A stretch of DNA of 64,000 nt, taken from positions 1 through 64,000 of the forward strand of contig NZ_JANWTC010000007.1 of the NCBI RefSeq assembly GCF_024919295.1, in the 5' to 3' direction. The notes below the pieces were generated by a model that ran no database searches, was not told the DNA's origin, and was given only the letters and a program-made list of their open reading frames with translations. Shown here piece after piece: positions 49,404 to 59,970 of the stretch. A program made the translations under genes and the position numbers. Origin of the DNA: Corynebacterium lemuris (GTDB lineage Bacteria > Actinomycetota > Actinomycetes > Mycobacteriales > Mycobacteriaceae). The stretch's first letter is position 1. Every line of letters begins with the position of its first letter.

Positions 49404-50339
49404 CTACTCGCAGACGGTGCCGTCGTTGTCCCCGTCGCGGTACCAGTCGTATTCGGCATGGACCCCTGCGACATAGGGCCCGTAACCGGCGTCTTTCGCC
49501 TTCGCGCAGCTGCTGAAGCGGGGGTCCCCACCGGCCCCGACAGGAGCGGCCAGGGCCATGGGCTGCGTGGCCGGGTCCTCGAGCACGGGCACCTCGGCCG
49601 TGGCGGTGGTCCCGATGCGGTAGGTGGTCTGTTCGTCGGGCAGCGGATGCCCGGGGCAGTCCGCGAGCACCCGGGCCATGGCGTCCTTTTCCGCGGCGGT
49701 CACCCACAGGTCGTAGCGGGCCTTCACCGCGATCTGCCGGGCGACGTAGTCGCAGCGGAAGGAACGGTTGGCCGGCAGCCAGGTCGCGGCGTCACCGTCG
49801 CCCTTCTGCATGTTGGCGGGACCGTCGACGGCCAGCAGGTTGAGCGGGTCATTGGCGAACTCGGTGCGTGCGGCGGTGTCGAGCTGCTGGGCGCCCTTCT
49901 GCCACGCGTCGGACAGCGCGACGACGTGGTCGATCTGGACTGCCGTGGAGGTGTCCTGGCCGCGTTGGAAGTGGATCTCGGTGGCGGTGTAGGGGTCGTC
50001 CAGCACGCCGGTGAGCACCACGCAGTCGTGGGTGCCGGGGCGGAAGGTCTCGGACTCCAGGTCGCGGGCGAGGATGTCGTTGCGGGTGTCGCAGCCGTTG
50101 TGGTCGGTGTCCGACCAGGCGGGCCCGAACTCCTCACGGTCATAACCGGTCTTCGGGGCCCGGCCCTTGACGGCGAGGGCCTCCAGCGCAGCGGCGGCAC
50201 CACCAGTGGTGGCGGAGGCCTGGACCGAGGACACGGCCGTGGAGTCCGTGGCCGCCGGTTCGCCGGAGGTGCAGCCGGTGACGGTGAGGGCCAGAGCCAG
50301 GACGGCTCCGGCAACGGTGTGCGGTCGACGCAGCATCAT
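49404..50339 (-). CDS. HNH endonuclease-family lipoprotein with excalibur domain
   Basis: A 311-aa exported protein. A lipoprotein signal peptide ends with the lipobox VTGC (about residue 23). The middle is a DUF1524/GmrSD-C-type HNH nuclease region (VQIDHVVALSDAWQKGA, DPLNLLAVDGPANMQKGD, WLPANRSFRCDYVARQI). The C-terminus is an excalibur domain (FSSCAKAKDAGYGPY, DWYRDGDNDGTVCE) with DxDxDG calcium-binding residues. An extracellular nuclease role, perhaps for nutrient or DNA uptake, is inference. GGGAAAAC precedes ATG 50339. Confidence 0.87.
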   Translation of the reverse strand: MMLRRPHTVAGAVLALALTVTGCTSGEPAATDSTAVSSVQASATTGGAAAALEALAVKGRAPKTGYDREEFGPAWSDTDHNGCDTRNDILARDLESETFRPGTHDCVVLTGVLDDPYTATEIHFQRGQDTSTAVQIDHVVALSDAWQKGAQQLDTAARTEFANDPLNLLAVDGPANMQKGDGDAATWLPANRSFRCDYVARQIAVKARYDLWVTAAEKDAMARVLADCPGHPLPDEQTTYRIGTTATAEVPVLEDPATQPMALAAPVGAGGDPRFSSCAKAKDAGYGPYVAGVHAEYDWYRDGDNDGTVCE

Positions 50340-50430
50340 GATGTTTTCCCGGGGTGGTACTGAAACTGATAACCGTTGCAGTATTCCACGTGCGGGAAAC
50401 ACGGAGGTCAGCGGCCACCTTGCTACCGCG

Positions 50431-53400
50431 TCAGTTCACGCCGACGACCTGCACCTCGGCCACCTCCGCCGGGGCGGTGAACCACACGAGGACTCCCCCG
50501 CCGGTCTGCCGTTCCAGCTCCAGGCTGTTACGGCCTTCGTGGAGGGTGGTCTCCGCCAGCAGGGGCAGCCCCTCCGGGTCCTGCGTCTCCGTGATCTCCG
50601 TGCCCTCCGGAACCGCGTAGACCGCCACCGGCACGTCCCCGTCCGGGACGTGGATGACCAGGTGCTGCAGCTCGGCGGGCTCCTCGAGCGTCAGGGTGAC
50701 TCCGGTCGGGACGGTGGTGGTGGACCAGACGGTGTCAGTGTCGCCGTCGATGAGTTCGGGTGCGGTCGCGGCGGTGACCTCCTGGATCCGACCCAGCGGG
50801 CGGGGTGCGGTCTCGGTCGCGGAACCCTGGATCGACTCGGAGGTGACCGGGGATTCGTCCCTGCCGCCGCTGAGGAAGCTGACCAGGTAGGTGGTCAGAC
50901 CGGCGACGAGGACGACCGCGCCGATGGAACCCACGGCGAGCAGCGCGGCTGATTTCCGTGAGTAGGCCTTGGCGCCGAAGCCACCGGACTGGTCCTCAGG
51001 CTGCGGGTCCTCATCGGCCTCCACGACGAGAGCCTCGGGCTGCTCATCGTCCACGCCGGCGAAGGTACGGAGCCGGGTGGCGAGCCTGCCCATGTCGGTC
51101 TCGGTGGTGAAGTCCTCCAGGCCCGAGCAGGCCCCGGAGAGCAGCTTCAGGGCGGAGGTGACGGCGGCCTGGTCACGTTCGACGGTGGCGTCGGGGAGCA
51201 CCGCCGGGAAGGCGAGGACGGCCTCGCCTTCCGTGGAGATGCGGATCCGGGCCCGGTTGTCCAGGCCGATGGGGCGGGTGCCGGTGGTGGCGTCGGCGAG
51301 CGGGGCGATCGCCGCGGCGACGGCGTGCGGGTCCAGGGGGCCACCGTCGGCCACCGCCCGCAGCGCGGAACCCGGCACCCAGTCGGCCACGACCAGGCAG
51401 CCGTTGCGGTAGGCCAGGACCTCGATGTTGCCGGCCACACCCGGGGTGCCGGCGATGTTGCGGGTGCGGCGGGAGATCTCGGCGGCGGCGCCGGCGGCCG
51501 CGGCCGGGGAGGCCGGGGCCAGCGGTGCGTTGCCGGAGGTGTCCACGAAGGTCAGTGCCACCTCACGGCCGGTGGCCTGCTCGCGGGCATGCCAGAAGCG
51601 GGCCCCCGGCACCGAACCGTGGTCGGCCAGCAGGCGGAACCGGCCGTCAGAGACCGGCGCGCCGGGCACCAGCCGGGGTCCGCGGACGATACCGGCGGAC
51701 ATGGGGGCCGGCGGCGGAGAAGAGTTGAAGGGGTCCATCGCCACGTACTGGGCGGAGATCTCCTGGGGGTCCGGCTCCTCGACCTTGATCTCCTTGCTCG
51801 TGTCCGGCCGGATGAAGCGGGAGGCACCCGGGATGCGGGCGAAGGCCCGGCCGAGGTTCTGCACCTCCGGCAGGCCGGAGAAGCTCAGGGCGATGCCGGT
51901 GGCGATGAGGAAGATGATGCCGTCGATGCCCACGCGGACCAGCACACCGAGGGAGCCCAGGCCGTCGAGAAGCCCGGCGGCGAAGGTGCGCAGGAGGAAG
52001 TCGGCGAACAGGGCCACGGCCACACCGGTGAGGGAGGCCGCACCGGCCCACATCGTCGTGCGGATCTGTGAGCGGGTGCCCAGGTGGCCGAGCTTGCGGC
52101 GCAGCAGCAGTGCACCGATGACCGCACCCGCGACGAAGCCGAAGCCGTTGGCCGCACCCAGCAGGATGACCACCCGGGAGGGTGAGGTGGCCACCAGCGG
52201 GGCCAGCAGGGAGAGGACGATCTTCGTGGCGGTGATGCCGGCGATGATGAAGGTCGGGGTCCAGGCCTCCTCGCGGGCGTAGAAGACACGCAGGTGCAGC
52301 AGCACCAGGGCGTAGGGCAGCAGCGTGAAGGCGGAGAAGCTGAGCGTCAGGCCCAGCAGGGTGCCCGATTCGGTGTCGAAGTTCCGGTAGGAGAACAGCG
52401 CCACACCGATCTCCGGGCCGAAGGCGGTGAAGAAGAAGACGATGGGGATGAGCGCGATGAACGTCAGCTTCGTCGACAGGTTGAGGTCGTCGACCACCGC
52501 GCGGTCATCACCGTCGGCGGCGTTGCGCGACAGGCGCGGCATGATGGCGGTGAGCAGGGTGACGCCGATGATGCCGTAGGGCACCTGCAGCAGCAGCCAC
52601 GCCTGCTGGTAGATCAGCGGGGCCGCCTTGTCGGAGAGCGAGGCGATCTGGGTGGTCACCGCGTAGCCGACCTGGGAGATGGCCACGTAGACCACGATGG
52701 CCAGGGCCATGCCGCCGAACTGCTTCAGGCGGGCGTCCATCCCCCACAGCGGGCGCAGGTCGACGCCCGCCTTCTTCAGGTAGGGCAGGAGAATCAGGGC
52801 CTGCACCACCACGCCCAGCGTGGTGCCCAGGCCGAGCAGGAGGACGTGCGGGTCGGTGATGCCGGCGGGGGCGTCGTCAAGCAGGGCACCCGGCAGCGTC
52901 ATGTAGGCGAGCAGCACGGTGATGGACACGACGTTGTTGGCCACCGGTGCCCACGCGCCGGGTTTGAAGATGCCGCGGGTGTTGAGCACCGCCATGAACA
53001 GCGCGAAGATGCCGTAGAAGAAGATCTGCGGCAGCAGCAGGTAGGCGAACGACGTCGACTGGACGATGTTGACCTCACCGTCCGGGTTCAGCAGCATCCG
53101 CGTCAGCAGGGGTGCGCCGATCACCGAGAGCAGCGTCACCGCAACCAGCAGCGTCGCGGAGAGGGTGAACAGGCGGCGGAAGAAGGCGGCACCCCGGTCG
53201 GGGTCCTCCTTCTCCGCGCGCACCAGCACCGGCACCACCAGGGAGGTGAGCACCGCGCCGAGCACGATCTCCGTGATCAGGTTCGGCAGCGTGTTCGCCG
53301 TGTTGAAGGCGGAACCCACAGCCGGTCCCAGCGTCGCGCCGATGAGCAGGTTGCGGATGAAGCCGGTGATCCGGGAGATGAGCGTCGCGATCGCCATGGA

Positions 53401-53616
53401 ACCGCCGGCGCGCACCACATCCGCGTCGGAGGCCACCCCAGTGCTTCCGGTGGGCGTGTCCTCGACGGGTGCGCCGGGTGCGGCCGTCAGCCGCGAGCGG
53501 TCAGGGGCGGGGGCCGGCGGCGGCGCCGGCACCCGCTGCTCCGGCACGGGGGACGGAGGTTCCGGGATGACGAAGCGTGACCGCTGGCCGGATGAGAGGT
53601 TGTCGGTGGAATTCAC
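50431..53616 (-). CDS. murJ: MurJ/MviN lipid II flippase with pseudokinase tail
   Basis: A 1061-aa protein. After a Pro-rich cytoplasmic N-terminus (about 1-65) comes a MOP-family flippase core of 14 helices (about 68-590), then a cytoplasmic kinase-like domain (about 645-880) lacking the HRD/DFG motifs, one more helix (about 905-928) and an extracellular discoidin-like beta domain with ELIDGDTDTVWST. This matches mycobacterial MviN (Rv3910), whose pseudokinase, phosphorylated by PknB, recruits FhaA and blocks lipid II export. PknB and FhaA are both in this window. It follows the DUF6049 gene on the same strand, 23 bp apart. Confidence 0.95.
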   Translation of the reverse strand: MNSTDNLSSGQRSRFVIPEPPSPVPEQRVPAPPPAPAPDRSRLTAAPGAPVEDTPTGSTGVASDADVVRAGGSMAIATLISRITGFIRNLLIGATLGPAVGSAFNTANTLPNLITEIVLGAVLTSLVVPVLVRAEKEDPDRGAAFFRRLFTLSATLLVAVTLLSVIGAPLLTRMLLNPDGEVNIVQSTSFAYLLLPQIFFYGIFALFMAVLNTRGIFKPGAWAPVANNVVSITVLLAYMTLPGALLDDAPAGITDPHVLLLGLGTTLGVVVQALILLPYLKKAGVDLRPLWGMDARLKQFGGMALAIVVYVAISQVGYAVTTQIASLSDKAAPLIYQQAWLLLQVPYGIIGVTLLTAIMPRLSRNAADGDDRAVVDDLNLSTKLTFIALIPIVFFFTAFGPEIGVALFSYRNFDTESGTLLGLTLSFSAFTLLPYALVLLHLRVFYAREEAWTPTFIIAGITATKIVLSLLAPLVATSPSRVVILLGAANGFGFVAGAVIGALLLRRKLGHLGTRSQIRTTMWAGAASLTGVAVALFADFLLRTFAAGLLDGLGSLGVLVRVGIDGIIFLIATGIALSFSGLPEVQNLGRAFARIPGASRFIRPDTSKEIKVEEPDPQEISAQYVAMDPFNSSPPPAPMSAGIVRGPRLVPGAPVSDGRFRLLADHGSVPGARFWHAREQATGREVALTFVDTSGNAPLAPASPAAAAGAAAEISRRTRNIAGTPGVAGNIEVLAYRNGCLVVADWVPGSALRAVADGGPLDPHAVAAAIAPLADATTGTRPIGLDNRARIRISTEGEAVLAFPAVLPDATVERDQAAVTSALKLLSGACSGLEDFTTETDMGRLATRLRTFAGVDDEQPEALVVEADEDPQPEDQSGGFGAKAYSRKSAALLAVGSIGAVVLVAGLTTYLVSFLSGGRDESPVTSESIQGSATETAPRPLGRIQEVTAATAPELIDGDTDTVWSTTTVPTGVTLTLEEPAELQHLVIHVPDGDVPVAVYAVPEGTEITETQDPEGLPLLAETTLHEGRNSLELERQTGGGVLVWFTAPAEVAEVQVVGVN

Positions 53617-53639
53617 TCACAAAGCCGTTCTAAAGATTT

Positions 53640-56111
53640 TCAGGGGCGCTGCCGGTTGCCGCGGCGTTGGCGGCCGAGGCGGAAGAGCAGCGCCAGGGAC
53701 AACCCCACCACCAGGAGCAGGGCGATGCCGTAGGTGCCGACGATACCGGTCCGTGTCTGCACCGTGATGTCCACCGCCGTGGAGATGGGCGAACCGTCAC
53801 GGGTGGCCAGCCACAGCGTCAGCTGCGTCTGATCCTGATCGGCGGGCAGGTCCGCGGTCATCTGCACCGTAATGGATCCGTGCGCCGGAATGTGCACCCG
53901 CCCGGGCACGTCGACTCTCGCCCCCGGTGGGCCGTCATGGACCAGCTCGGTATCCACCGGCAGCGGCAGGCCGTTCTCCGCGACGATGAGCAGCGGTGAA
54001 CTCTCCGAGGCCCGGGTGTAGACGTTGCCCGGCGGGATCAGCGCCACCGAACCCCGCAGATCCTGCAGGGTCCGCCGGTTGCCGTCCAACCGCCGGTCCG
54101 TCGCCGCCACCGCCGCCTCGTGGTGCCCGAGGCTGCTTCTCGACGTCGCCGACAGACTCATCAGCACGTCGCGGCGCAGCGGCAGCGTGAAACCGTAGCG
54201 GGTGAGGTTGATACCCCGGTCGTTGACCATCATCCGCGTGAGATCATCCGTGTAGCGGGCCTGCTGGCTCGCGCGCAGCACCTCCGTGTCACTGAACACC
54301 GCCGGATCCGCGTAGGGCGAACCGAAACGCGTCACCCCCAGCGTCGGCGGGGACAACGGCTGCGCGTCCAACGTCTCCGCCTGCTCCCGCGCCGGGGTCA
54401 CCGCCTGGTCCAGCGGCAGCGGAGTCGCCGCATCCTCGGCGAGCACCCCCGCGGTGGCGGTCAGGAGGGCGGCGGCGGTGGGGGCGTCGATAAGCGAGGC
54501 CGGGAGGATGAGCACCGGCTCCGGCGACTGCGCCCAGTCGGCGGGCAGCGTCTGCTCCGCCACCGCCAGCCGCACCGCCGAACCGGCCGTCAGCGCACGG
54601 GCCAGGGGGGAATCGAAGCGGGCGTCGAAACGTGAATCCGGGTTGGAGTAGCCCGCGGTCTGCGGTTGCGGGCCCGTCGCCGCCAGCAGCGCCCCCAACG
54701 CGCCGGGATAGGTCACCGCGTTGATGCCCGGGGCCAGGCGGGCGATATTGTCCACCTGCGGCACTCCCCAGACCGTGTTGTCGGCCACGAGCACCTGCAC
54801 CGGGGTCTGCGGCACCGGCGCGCCCGGCTCCTCCGGCAGCACCGGGGACTCCAGCGAGGAATGCTCCGCCCCCGCCTGCTGCGGTGCCCGGCGCGCCACC
54901 GCAGCCTCCCACGTCGCCTGCATCCCATCCTCCAGCACCGTCGAACCCGTCTGGTCCGCCCAGCCCAGGGCCGTGGCCGTCTGCTCGGTGACGTAGCCGG
55001 CGGCGGGGATGACGACATTGCCGGAGGGGGCGGCACCCAGCTCCGCCTGCAGGGTGGCCGGGCCGCGCTGCACGGCCTCCCGGAACAGCCATTCATCCTC
55101 CGTGGCGGCCACGGCGTTGAGGTCCGCGTTCGCCCAGGGCAGCGCCACGGTGCAGCCCGCACCCGCGGTCGTGCTCAGCCGTGCCAGCCACTCCTGCGCG
55201 TCCGCCGCACCCCGGCCCGGCTCCCCCGGATCGGATTCACCGGCGGAACCCCAGCTGTCGCGCAGCCGCTGCGCCTTCTTCGTCATGGAAGGTCGTTCCG
55301 GCGAGACGGTGTAACCCTCCGCCATACGCGCGACGGTGTCCACCAGGGCCGGGTCGATGGCCAGGCACGTGCCCTGGCTCAGCTCCGCCGCGTTCGGACC
55401 GGTGGTTGTCGCCGTGGCGTAGGTGTTGATCAGGTCATTGAGCCGCCCACCGGGGGCCAGCTGCGCGGCGAGCTGCTCCGACTCCAGGATCAGCGGGGGA
55501 TCCTCCGCCGCCCGGCCCGTCTCCCCGGGGACGATGTCCACCGGCGCGGACACCGGCACGATGAGGCTGACATCCGGGACCTGGGCCTCCTGCCGTTGCC
55601 CGGCCGTCGTGGTGAACAGCATCCGTTCCGTACCCAGCTGCCGCACCCCCTGCTGCCCCACCGCACCCGTCAGCGCGAACATCAGCGGATAGGTCCCGCC
55701 CGGGTTCAGCGCCAGCGGCTCCACCGGGATGCTCACCTCCCGGCGCTCCCCCGGCGCCAGCTCCCCGCCCAGGTGCCGGGCGGTGCCGAAATAGGGGTAC
55801 GCGTCCCGGTCGAGAGCGAGGATCCGGCGGGCATCACCCACCGTGGCGGCGGCGTCCGCGCGCCGGGGCGTGACCGTGAGGTCCGAGACCGTCTCCCCGG
55901 AGTTGTTGAACACCGAGAGCACGACCCGTGAGGCATCCGCCTCGACGAGTTCCACGCCGATGTCGGTGGGTTCGTCCGGGCGGGCGAAGGGGTTGGCCCA
56001 CTGGGCGGCGACGGCCGCATCCGTCGGGGAGACCGGGGTGGGGAGGGCATGGGCGGGCGTCGACAGGCACAACGCGGCTGCGACCAGCAGCCCCCCGACC
56101 CGACGGATCAC
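53640..56111 (-). CDS. DUF6049 secreted membrane protein (Rv3909-like)
   Basis: An 823-aa exported protein: signal peptide (about 1-22, ending PAHA), a very large extracellular region with beta-rich ends, and a C-terminal transmembrane helix (about 793-812, [17 protein letters not shown]) followed by a basic tail. It corresponds to the conserved actinobacterial protein between the NUDIX gene and murJ. Function unknown; its constant place next to murJ suggests a role in wall precursor traffic. ATG 56111 overlaps the NUDIX stop by 4 bp. It contains a one-mismatch dispersed motif at 54135-54147. Confidence 0.85.
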   Translation of the reverse strand: MIRRVGGLLVAAALCLSTPAHALPTPVSPTDAAVAAQWANPFARPDEPTDIGVELVEADASRVVLSVFNNSGETVSDLTVTPRRADAAATVGDARRILALDRDAYPYFGTARHLGGELAPGERREVSIPVEPLALNPGGTYPLMFALTGAVGQQGVRQLGTERMLFTTTAGQRQEAQVPDVSLIVPVSAPVDIVPGETGRAAEDPPLILESEQLAAQLAPGGRLNDLINTYATATTTGPNAAELSQGTCLAIDPALVDTVARMAEGYTVSPERPSMTKKAQRLRDSWGSAGESDPGEPGRGAADAQEWLARLSTTAGAGCTVALPWANADLNAVAATEDEWLFREAVQRGPATLQAELGAAPSGNVVIPAAGYVTEQTATALGWADQTGSTVLEDGMQATWEAAVARRAPQQAGAEHSSLESPVLPEEPGAPVPQTPVQVLVADNTVWGVPQVDNIARLAPGINAVTYPGALGALLAATGPQPQTAGYSNPDSRFDARFDSPLARALTAGSAVRLAVAEQTLPADWAQSPEPVLILPASLIDAPTAAALLTATAGVLAEDAATPLPLDQAVTPAREQAETLDAQPLSPPTLGVTRFGSPYADPAVFSDTEVLRASQQARYTDDLTRMMVNDRGINLTRYGFTLPLRRDVLMSLSATSRSSLGHHEAAVAATDRRLDGNRRTLQDLRGSVALIPPGNVYTRASESSPLLIVAENGLPLPVDTELVHDGPPGARVDVPGRVHIPAHGSITVQMTADLPADQDQTQLTLWLATRDGSPISTAVDITVQTRTGIVGTYGIALLLVVGLSLALLFRLGRQRRGNRQRP

Positions 56112-56875
56112 CGCGGGGTCGCCCTTCCCGCGGCCTTCTCCTCCCGCGCCAGGTCCGGCAGAAGATCATGTGCGGTGCGCGCCAGCTTGCGTTCATCCGC
56201 GTAGGCCAGATGCTCGATGAGCTCGGAGACCGGGATCCACGCCACCTCAGTGACCTCCGGGTCCTCGTCATTGAGGTCGCCGTCGAGGAAGCGCAGCAGG
56301 TGGTGGTGCACCGTCTTGTGGATGCGCACCCCCTCCGAGACGAACCAGTAGTCGATCACACCGAGATCCGCGAAGGTCTCACCGTGGACACCGGTCTCCT
56401 CCCACACCTCACGTTCGGCGGTGGCGCGGCGGTCCTCCCCCGGCTCGACGTGGCCCTTGGGCATCGACCACAGCAGGCGGCCCCGGCGGTCCAGGCGCCC
56501 GATCAGGGCCACATAGATGCGGCTGAGATCAACCTCGCCGGCGTCGTTGACGGCCTCCGCCAGGCCGGAGACCACCAGGCCGCCGGCGGAGGTCTCATCG
56601 CGGGTGACCATCCTGTTGTTCTGCTGCGCGCGGTTGGGCGAGCGGTGCTGCGGCTTCTGCGGGTTACGCTGCGGGCGGCGCCGGCTGTTGCGGCGGCGGC
56701 CCTGCTGCGGCTTCTGCTCACCGTCCGACTTCTGCGGGGGTGCCTTCTGCTCGCCGGACTGCTTCTGCTGCGTCTGCTGTGCCTGTGTTGCCGTGCCCGA
56801 CTGATTTCCGGAACCACGACGACGCGAGCGGCGACGGCGCCGACGCTTGGGGCTCTGGGAATCATTCTCAGTCAT
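56108..56875 (-). CDS. NUDIX hydrolase (MutT4-like, Rv3908 type)
   Basis: About 255 aa. The N-terminal about 90 residues are a low-complexity basic and Gln-rich tail ([30 protein letters not shown]). The NUDIX domain has the box [22 protein letters not shown] (GX5EX7REUXEEXGU). The family cleaves nucleoside diphosphate-linked compounds, and the substrate is undetermined. TACGAT (minus strand, 56888-56883) lies 7 nt before ATG 56875, indicating a leaderless transcript. First gene of the NUDIX-DUF6049-murJ operon, divergent from cca. Confidence 0.9.
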   Translation of the reverse strand: MTENDSQSPKRRRRRRSRRRGSGNQSGTATQAQQTQQKQSGEQKAPPQKSDGEQKPQQGRRRNSRRRPQRNPQKPQHRSPNRAQQNNRMVTRDETSAGGLVVSGLAEAVNDAGEVDLSRIYVALIGRLDRRGRLLWSMPKGHVEPGEDRRATAEREVWEETGVHGETFADLGVIDYWFVSEGVRIHKTVHHHLLRFLDGDLNDEDPEVTEVAWIPVSELIEHLAYADERKLARTAHDLLPDLAREEKAAGRATPR

Positions 56876-56949
56876 CCCCATGATCGTATCCGCTGGGCCC
56901 CCCTTTCGAAATTCCCTGGCCGGGGCGTGTCCCGCTAGACTCAGCGGGT

Positions 56950-58407
56950 GTGACTCCCGACGAATCTCTGACTCCCCTGGCACTCCTGGCGAAGGCCGAG
57001 CAGGCGATCTCGTCTCTGGAGGATGTGCTCGTCGACCTCGTCGCCGAGTTCGCCGCCCGTGACCTGCCGCTCTACCTCGTCGGTGGTTCCGTCCGCGACG
57101 CCCTCCTCGGCCGTCTCGGCAACGACCTCGACTTCACCACCCCCGCCCGCCCCGAGGTCCTCACCGGGATCCTCAGTTCCTGGGCCGGCACGGTGTGGGA
57201 CACCGGCATCGACTTCGGCACCGTCTCCGCGCAGCACCGCGGCCAGCAGATCGAGATCACCACCTTCCGCTCCGACACCTACGACGGGCAGAGCCGCAAC
57301 CCCGAGGTCGTCTTCGGAGACACCCTCGAGGGTGATCTGGTCCGCCGTGATTTCCGCATCAACGCCATGGCCGTCGAACTGCTTCTCGACGACACCGGCT
57401 CCCTCACCGCCCGATTCCACGATCCGGTCGGCGGCCTCGAGGACCTCGTCCACCGACGCCTGGACACCCCCGACACCCCGGAGATCTCCTTCCGCGATGA
57501 CCCGCTGCGCATGCTGCGCGCCGCCCGTTTCGTCTCCCACCTGGGCTTCGGCGTCGCCGGGCGGGTGCAGCAGGCCATGGTGGACATGGCCGAGGAGATC
57601 AACCGCATCACCGTCGAACGCATCCAACAGGAGCTGAACAAGCTCATGGAGGGTGCGGAACCCTGGGCCGGACTGGACCTGCTGGTCGCCACCGGCATCG
57701 CGGCACACATCTTCCCCGAGATCCCCGCCATGCGGGACATGCAGGACGAACACCGCCAGCACAAGGACGTCTACGCCCACTCCATGCAGGTGCTGCGCCA
57801 GGCCATGGACCAGGAGGAGGACGGCCCCGACCTGGTCCTGCGCTGGGCTGCCCTGCTGCACGACTGCGGCAAACCGCAGACCCGCGCCTTCAACGAGGAC
57901 GGCCGCGTCACCTTCCACCACCACGAGGTCGTCGGCGCGAAACTCGTCCGCCGCCGCCTGCGCACCCTGAAATACTCCAAGCAGATGGTCGCCGACATCA
58001 GTCAGCTCGTGTACCTGCACATGCGTTTCTACGGCTTCGGCGAGGGCCAGTGGACCGATTCCGCCGTGCGCCGCTACGTCACCGACGCCGGCCCGCTGCT
58101 GCCCCGCCTGCACAAGCTCGTCCGGGCGGATTCCACCACCCGCAACCAGCGCAAAGCCGCCCGCCTCCAGCGCACCTACGACCACCTCGAGGAACGCATC
58201 GCCGACATCGCCGCCCGCGAGGACCTCGCGCGCGTGCGTCCCGACCTCGACGGCAACGAGATCATGCAGATCCTCAACCTGCCCTCCGGCCCCCAGATCG
58301 GTCAGGCCTGGACCTTCCTCAAGGAACTGCGTCTTGAGCGCGGCCCGCTGGAGCGGGAGGAGGCCATCGCGGAGCTGAAGAAATGGTGGTCCGGGAAGGG
58401 TGAGTAG
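56950..58407 (+). CDS. cca: CCA tRNA nucleotidyltransferase
   Basis: A 485-aa enzyme adding CCA to tRNA 3' ends. The head domain shows [15 protein letters not shown] and NDLDFTT (catalytic DxD), [14 protein letters not shown] and [14 protein letters not shown]. An HD domain follows ([14 protein letters not shown]) and a C-terminal helical part. It is needed here because two of the three tRNA genes in the window do not encode CCA. TAGACT (56936-56941) precedes GTG 56950 by 8 nt, so the transcript is probably leaderless. It overlaps the brnF-like GTG by 8 bp. Confidence 0.95.
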   Translation: MTPDESLTPLALLAKAEQAISSLEDVLVDLVAEFAARDLPLYLVGGSVRDALLGRLGNDLDFTTPARPEVLTGILSSWAGTVWDTGIDFGTVSAQHRGQQIEITTFRSDTYDGQSRNPEVVFGDTLEGDLVRRDFRINAMAVELLLDDTGSLTARFHDPVGGLEDLVHRRLDTPDTPEISFRDDPLRMLRAARFVSHLGFGVAGRVQQAMVDMAEEINRITVERIQQELNKLMEGAEPWAGLDLLVATGIAAHIFPEIPAMRDMQDEHRQHKDVYAHSMQVLRQAMDQEEDGPDLVLRWAALLHDCGKPQTRAFNEDGRVTFHHHEVVGAKLVRRRLRTLKYSKQMVADISQLVYLHMRFYGFGEGQWTDSAVRRYVTDAGPLLPRLHKLVRADSTTRNQRKAARLQRTYDHLEERIADIAAREDLARVRPDLDGNEIMQILNLPSGPQIGQAWTFLKELRLERGPLEREEAIAELKKWWSGKGE

Positions 58408-59116
58408 GACCGCCGCAGAGATCCGGGGCGGGATCGCCGAGACCTGGGCGGTGGGTCTCGGCCTCATCCCGCTGGGGCTGGCCTTCGGCCTGCTCATGGT
58501 GCAGTCCGGTTACGCCTGGTGGTGGACGCCGATCTTCTCCGTCCTCATCTACGCCGGTTCCATGGAATTCCTCGCCATCGGGCTGATCGCCGGCGGCGTC
58601 GGCCCTTTTGCCGCGGCGCTGACCGGGCTGATGGTCAACTTCCGGCACATCTTCTACGGGCTGACCTTCCCCCGCCACACCATCGCCCCCCGGCTCGGCC
58701 GGGCGTACTCCACCTATGCGCTGACTGATGAGTCCTACGCCATCGTCTCCGCCCGACCACCGGGCAAGATCAGCGGTACCCGGGTGCTGACGATCCAGCT
58801 GACCTGCCAGTTACTGTGGGTCATCCCCGGCATCATCGGCGCGGTGGCCGGGCAGGCCGTCCCCGACGATGTGCAGGGCATGGAATTCGCGTTGACCGCC
58901 CTCTTCGTGGTCCTGGCCTGGGAGTCCTTCACCAACAGCCGCGACCTCTCCCTGCCCCTGATCGCCGCGGCACTGGCCATCGGCTCCGCCGTCATCGCGC
59001 CGGCCCAGATGCTCATCATCGCCCTGAGCCTCTACTTCCTCCTCCTGCTCGTCCGGTTCCGGATGCCGCGTCTCGACGCGGCCCTGACCCTGCGCACCGG
59101 TGGCAGCCGTGGGTGA
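58400..59116 (+). CDS. AzlC/BrnF-type branched-chain amino acid exporter subunit
   Basis: A 238-aa polytopic membrane protein (about seven helices) of the AzlC family. Conserved stretches are GLGLIPLGLAFGLLM, AGSMEFLAIGLI and NFRHIFYGLTFP with the catalytic-looking Asn-Phe-Arg. With the small AzlD/BrnE partner it exports isoleucine, valine, leucine and methionine in C. glutamicum. The GTG start overlaps the end of cca. No divergent lrp regulator is next to it. Confidence 0.9.
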   Translation: MSRTAAEIRGGIAETWAVGLGLIPLGLAFGLLMVQSGYAWWWTPIFSVLIYAGSMEFLAIGLIAGGVGPFAAALTGLMVNFRHIFYGLTFPRHTIAPRLGRAYSTYALTDESYAIVSARPPGKISGTRVLTIQLTCQLLWVIPGIIGAVAGQAVPDDVQGMEFALTALFVVLAWESFTNSRDLSLPLIAAALAIGSAVIAPAQMLIIALSLYFLLLLVRFRMPRLDAALTLRTGGSRG

Positions 59117-59456
59117 CTTCGGTCTGCCCGAGGGCGTCACCCTGGCACAGGTCCTCGGCGTGCTGCTCCCCGTCGCCGTCCTCACCGTCGTACTGCGCCA
59201 GCTGCCCTTTTCTGCCCTGAAGATGCTGCGCACCAACCACCTCGTCGGCGCGCTGGGTACGACCATGCCCATCGGGGTGATGACGGTCCTGGTCATCTAC
59301 ACCCTCGTCTCCCAGGTCGAGGCCCCGGGCGGGCTGCCCGCCTCCCTGCTCGCCGTCGGCGTCACCGTCATCCTGCACTGGTGGCGCCGCTCCGCCGGCC
59401 TGTCCATCGTGGGTGGCACCCTGGCCTACATGTTCCTGGTCAACATGGTTTTCTGA
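59100..59456 (+). CDS. AzlD/BrnE-type small exporter subunit
   Basis: A 118-aa protein with three or four helices, matching AzlD/BrnE: LRQLPFSALKMLRTN, LGTTMPIGVMTVLVIYT and ILHWWRRSAGLSIVGGT. It is the obligate partner of the preceding AzlC-like subunit, overlapping it by 17 bp. GTG 59100 or GTG 59109 is the start. Confidence 0.9.
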   Translation: MAAVGDFGLPEGVTLAQVLGVLLPVAVLTVVLRQLPFSALKMLRTNHLVGALGTTMPIGVMTVLVIYTLVSQVEAPGGLPASLLAVGVTVILHWWRRSAGLSIVGGTLAYMFLVNMVF

Positions 59457-59518
59457 AGGCGTGATTTTCTCGCCCGGAACCCTGTCGGGGGACGTTTCCG
59501 CCCGGTAGCATGAGGCCC

Positions 59519-59959
59519 ATGACCAAGAACCTCACCCGCAAGATCGGCGCCGTAGCCGTGGCCCTCGCCTTCTCCTTCGGTGGGGTCGCCACCGCCACCG
59601 CCGCCCCCGGTTCCGCCATCGTCGAATCCGTCGGTTTCACCGGCACCTGGACCGCCGACGGACCCAAAGCCCCCCGCGTGACCCTCAACCTCGACGGATC
59701 CTTCAGCGGCAACGACGGATGCAACTCCATGAGCGGCCGCTACACCGTCGTCGGCGGCCGGGTCCATCTCGGCCCCGCCGTGAAGACGAAGAAGTACTGC
59801 GGCGATGACGTCTGGTTCGAGAAGGCCGACAAACTCGAGCGCGACGGCGATCGTCTCCGTGTCCTGGACAAGGCCGGCCACCGCATCGGCACCCTCAAGC
59901 GTGAGGGCGATGCCCCGGACCCCTTCGCCGGCCTCTCCTCCGAGATCCTCAAGTTCTAG
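59519..59959 (+). CDS. Secreted META-domain protein
   Basis: A 146-aa exported protein with a Sec signal peptide (about 1-29, ending ATAA) and a META/HslJ domain (LNLDGSFSGNDGCNSMSGRY, GGRVHLGP). Function unknown; META domains are found in heat-shock and wall-associated proteins. TAGCAT at 59506-59511 lies 7 nt before ATG 59519, so it is probably leaderless. The next gene is a second META protein, likely a tandem duplicate. Confidence 0.85.
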   Translation: MTKNLTRKIGAVAVALAFSFGGVATATAAPGSAIVESVGFTGTWTADGPKAPRVTLNLDGSFSGNDGCNSMSGRYTVVGGRVHLGPAVKTKKYCGDDVWFEKADKLERDGDRLRVLDKAGHRIGTLKREGDAPDPFAGLSSEILKF

Positions 59960-59970
59960 GTGATGCCGTC

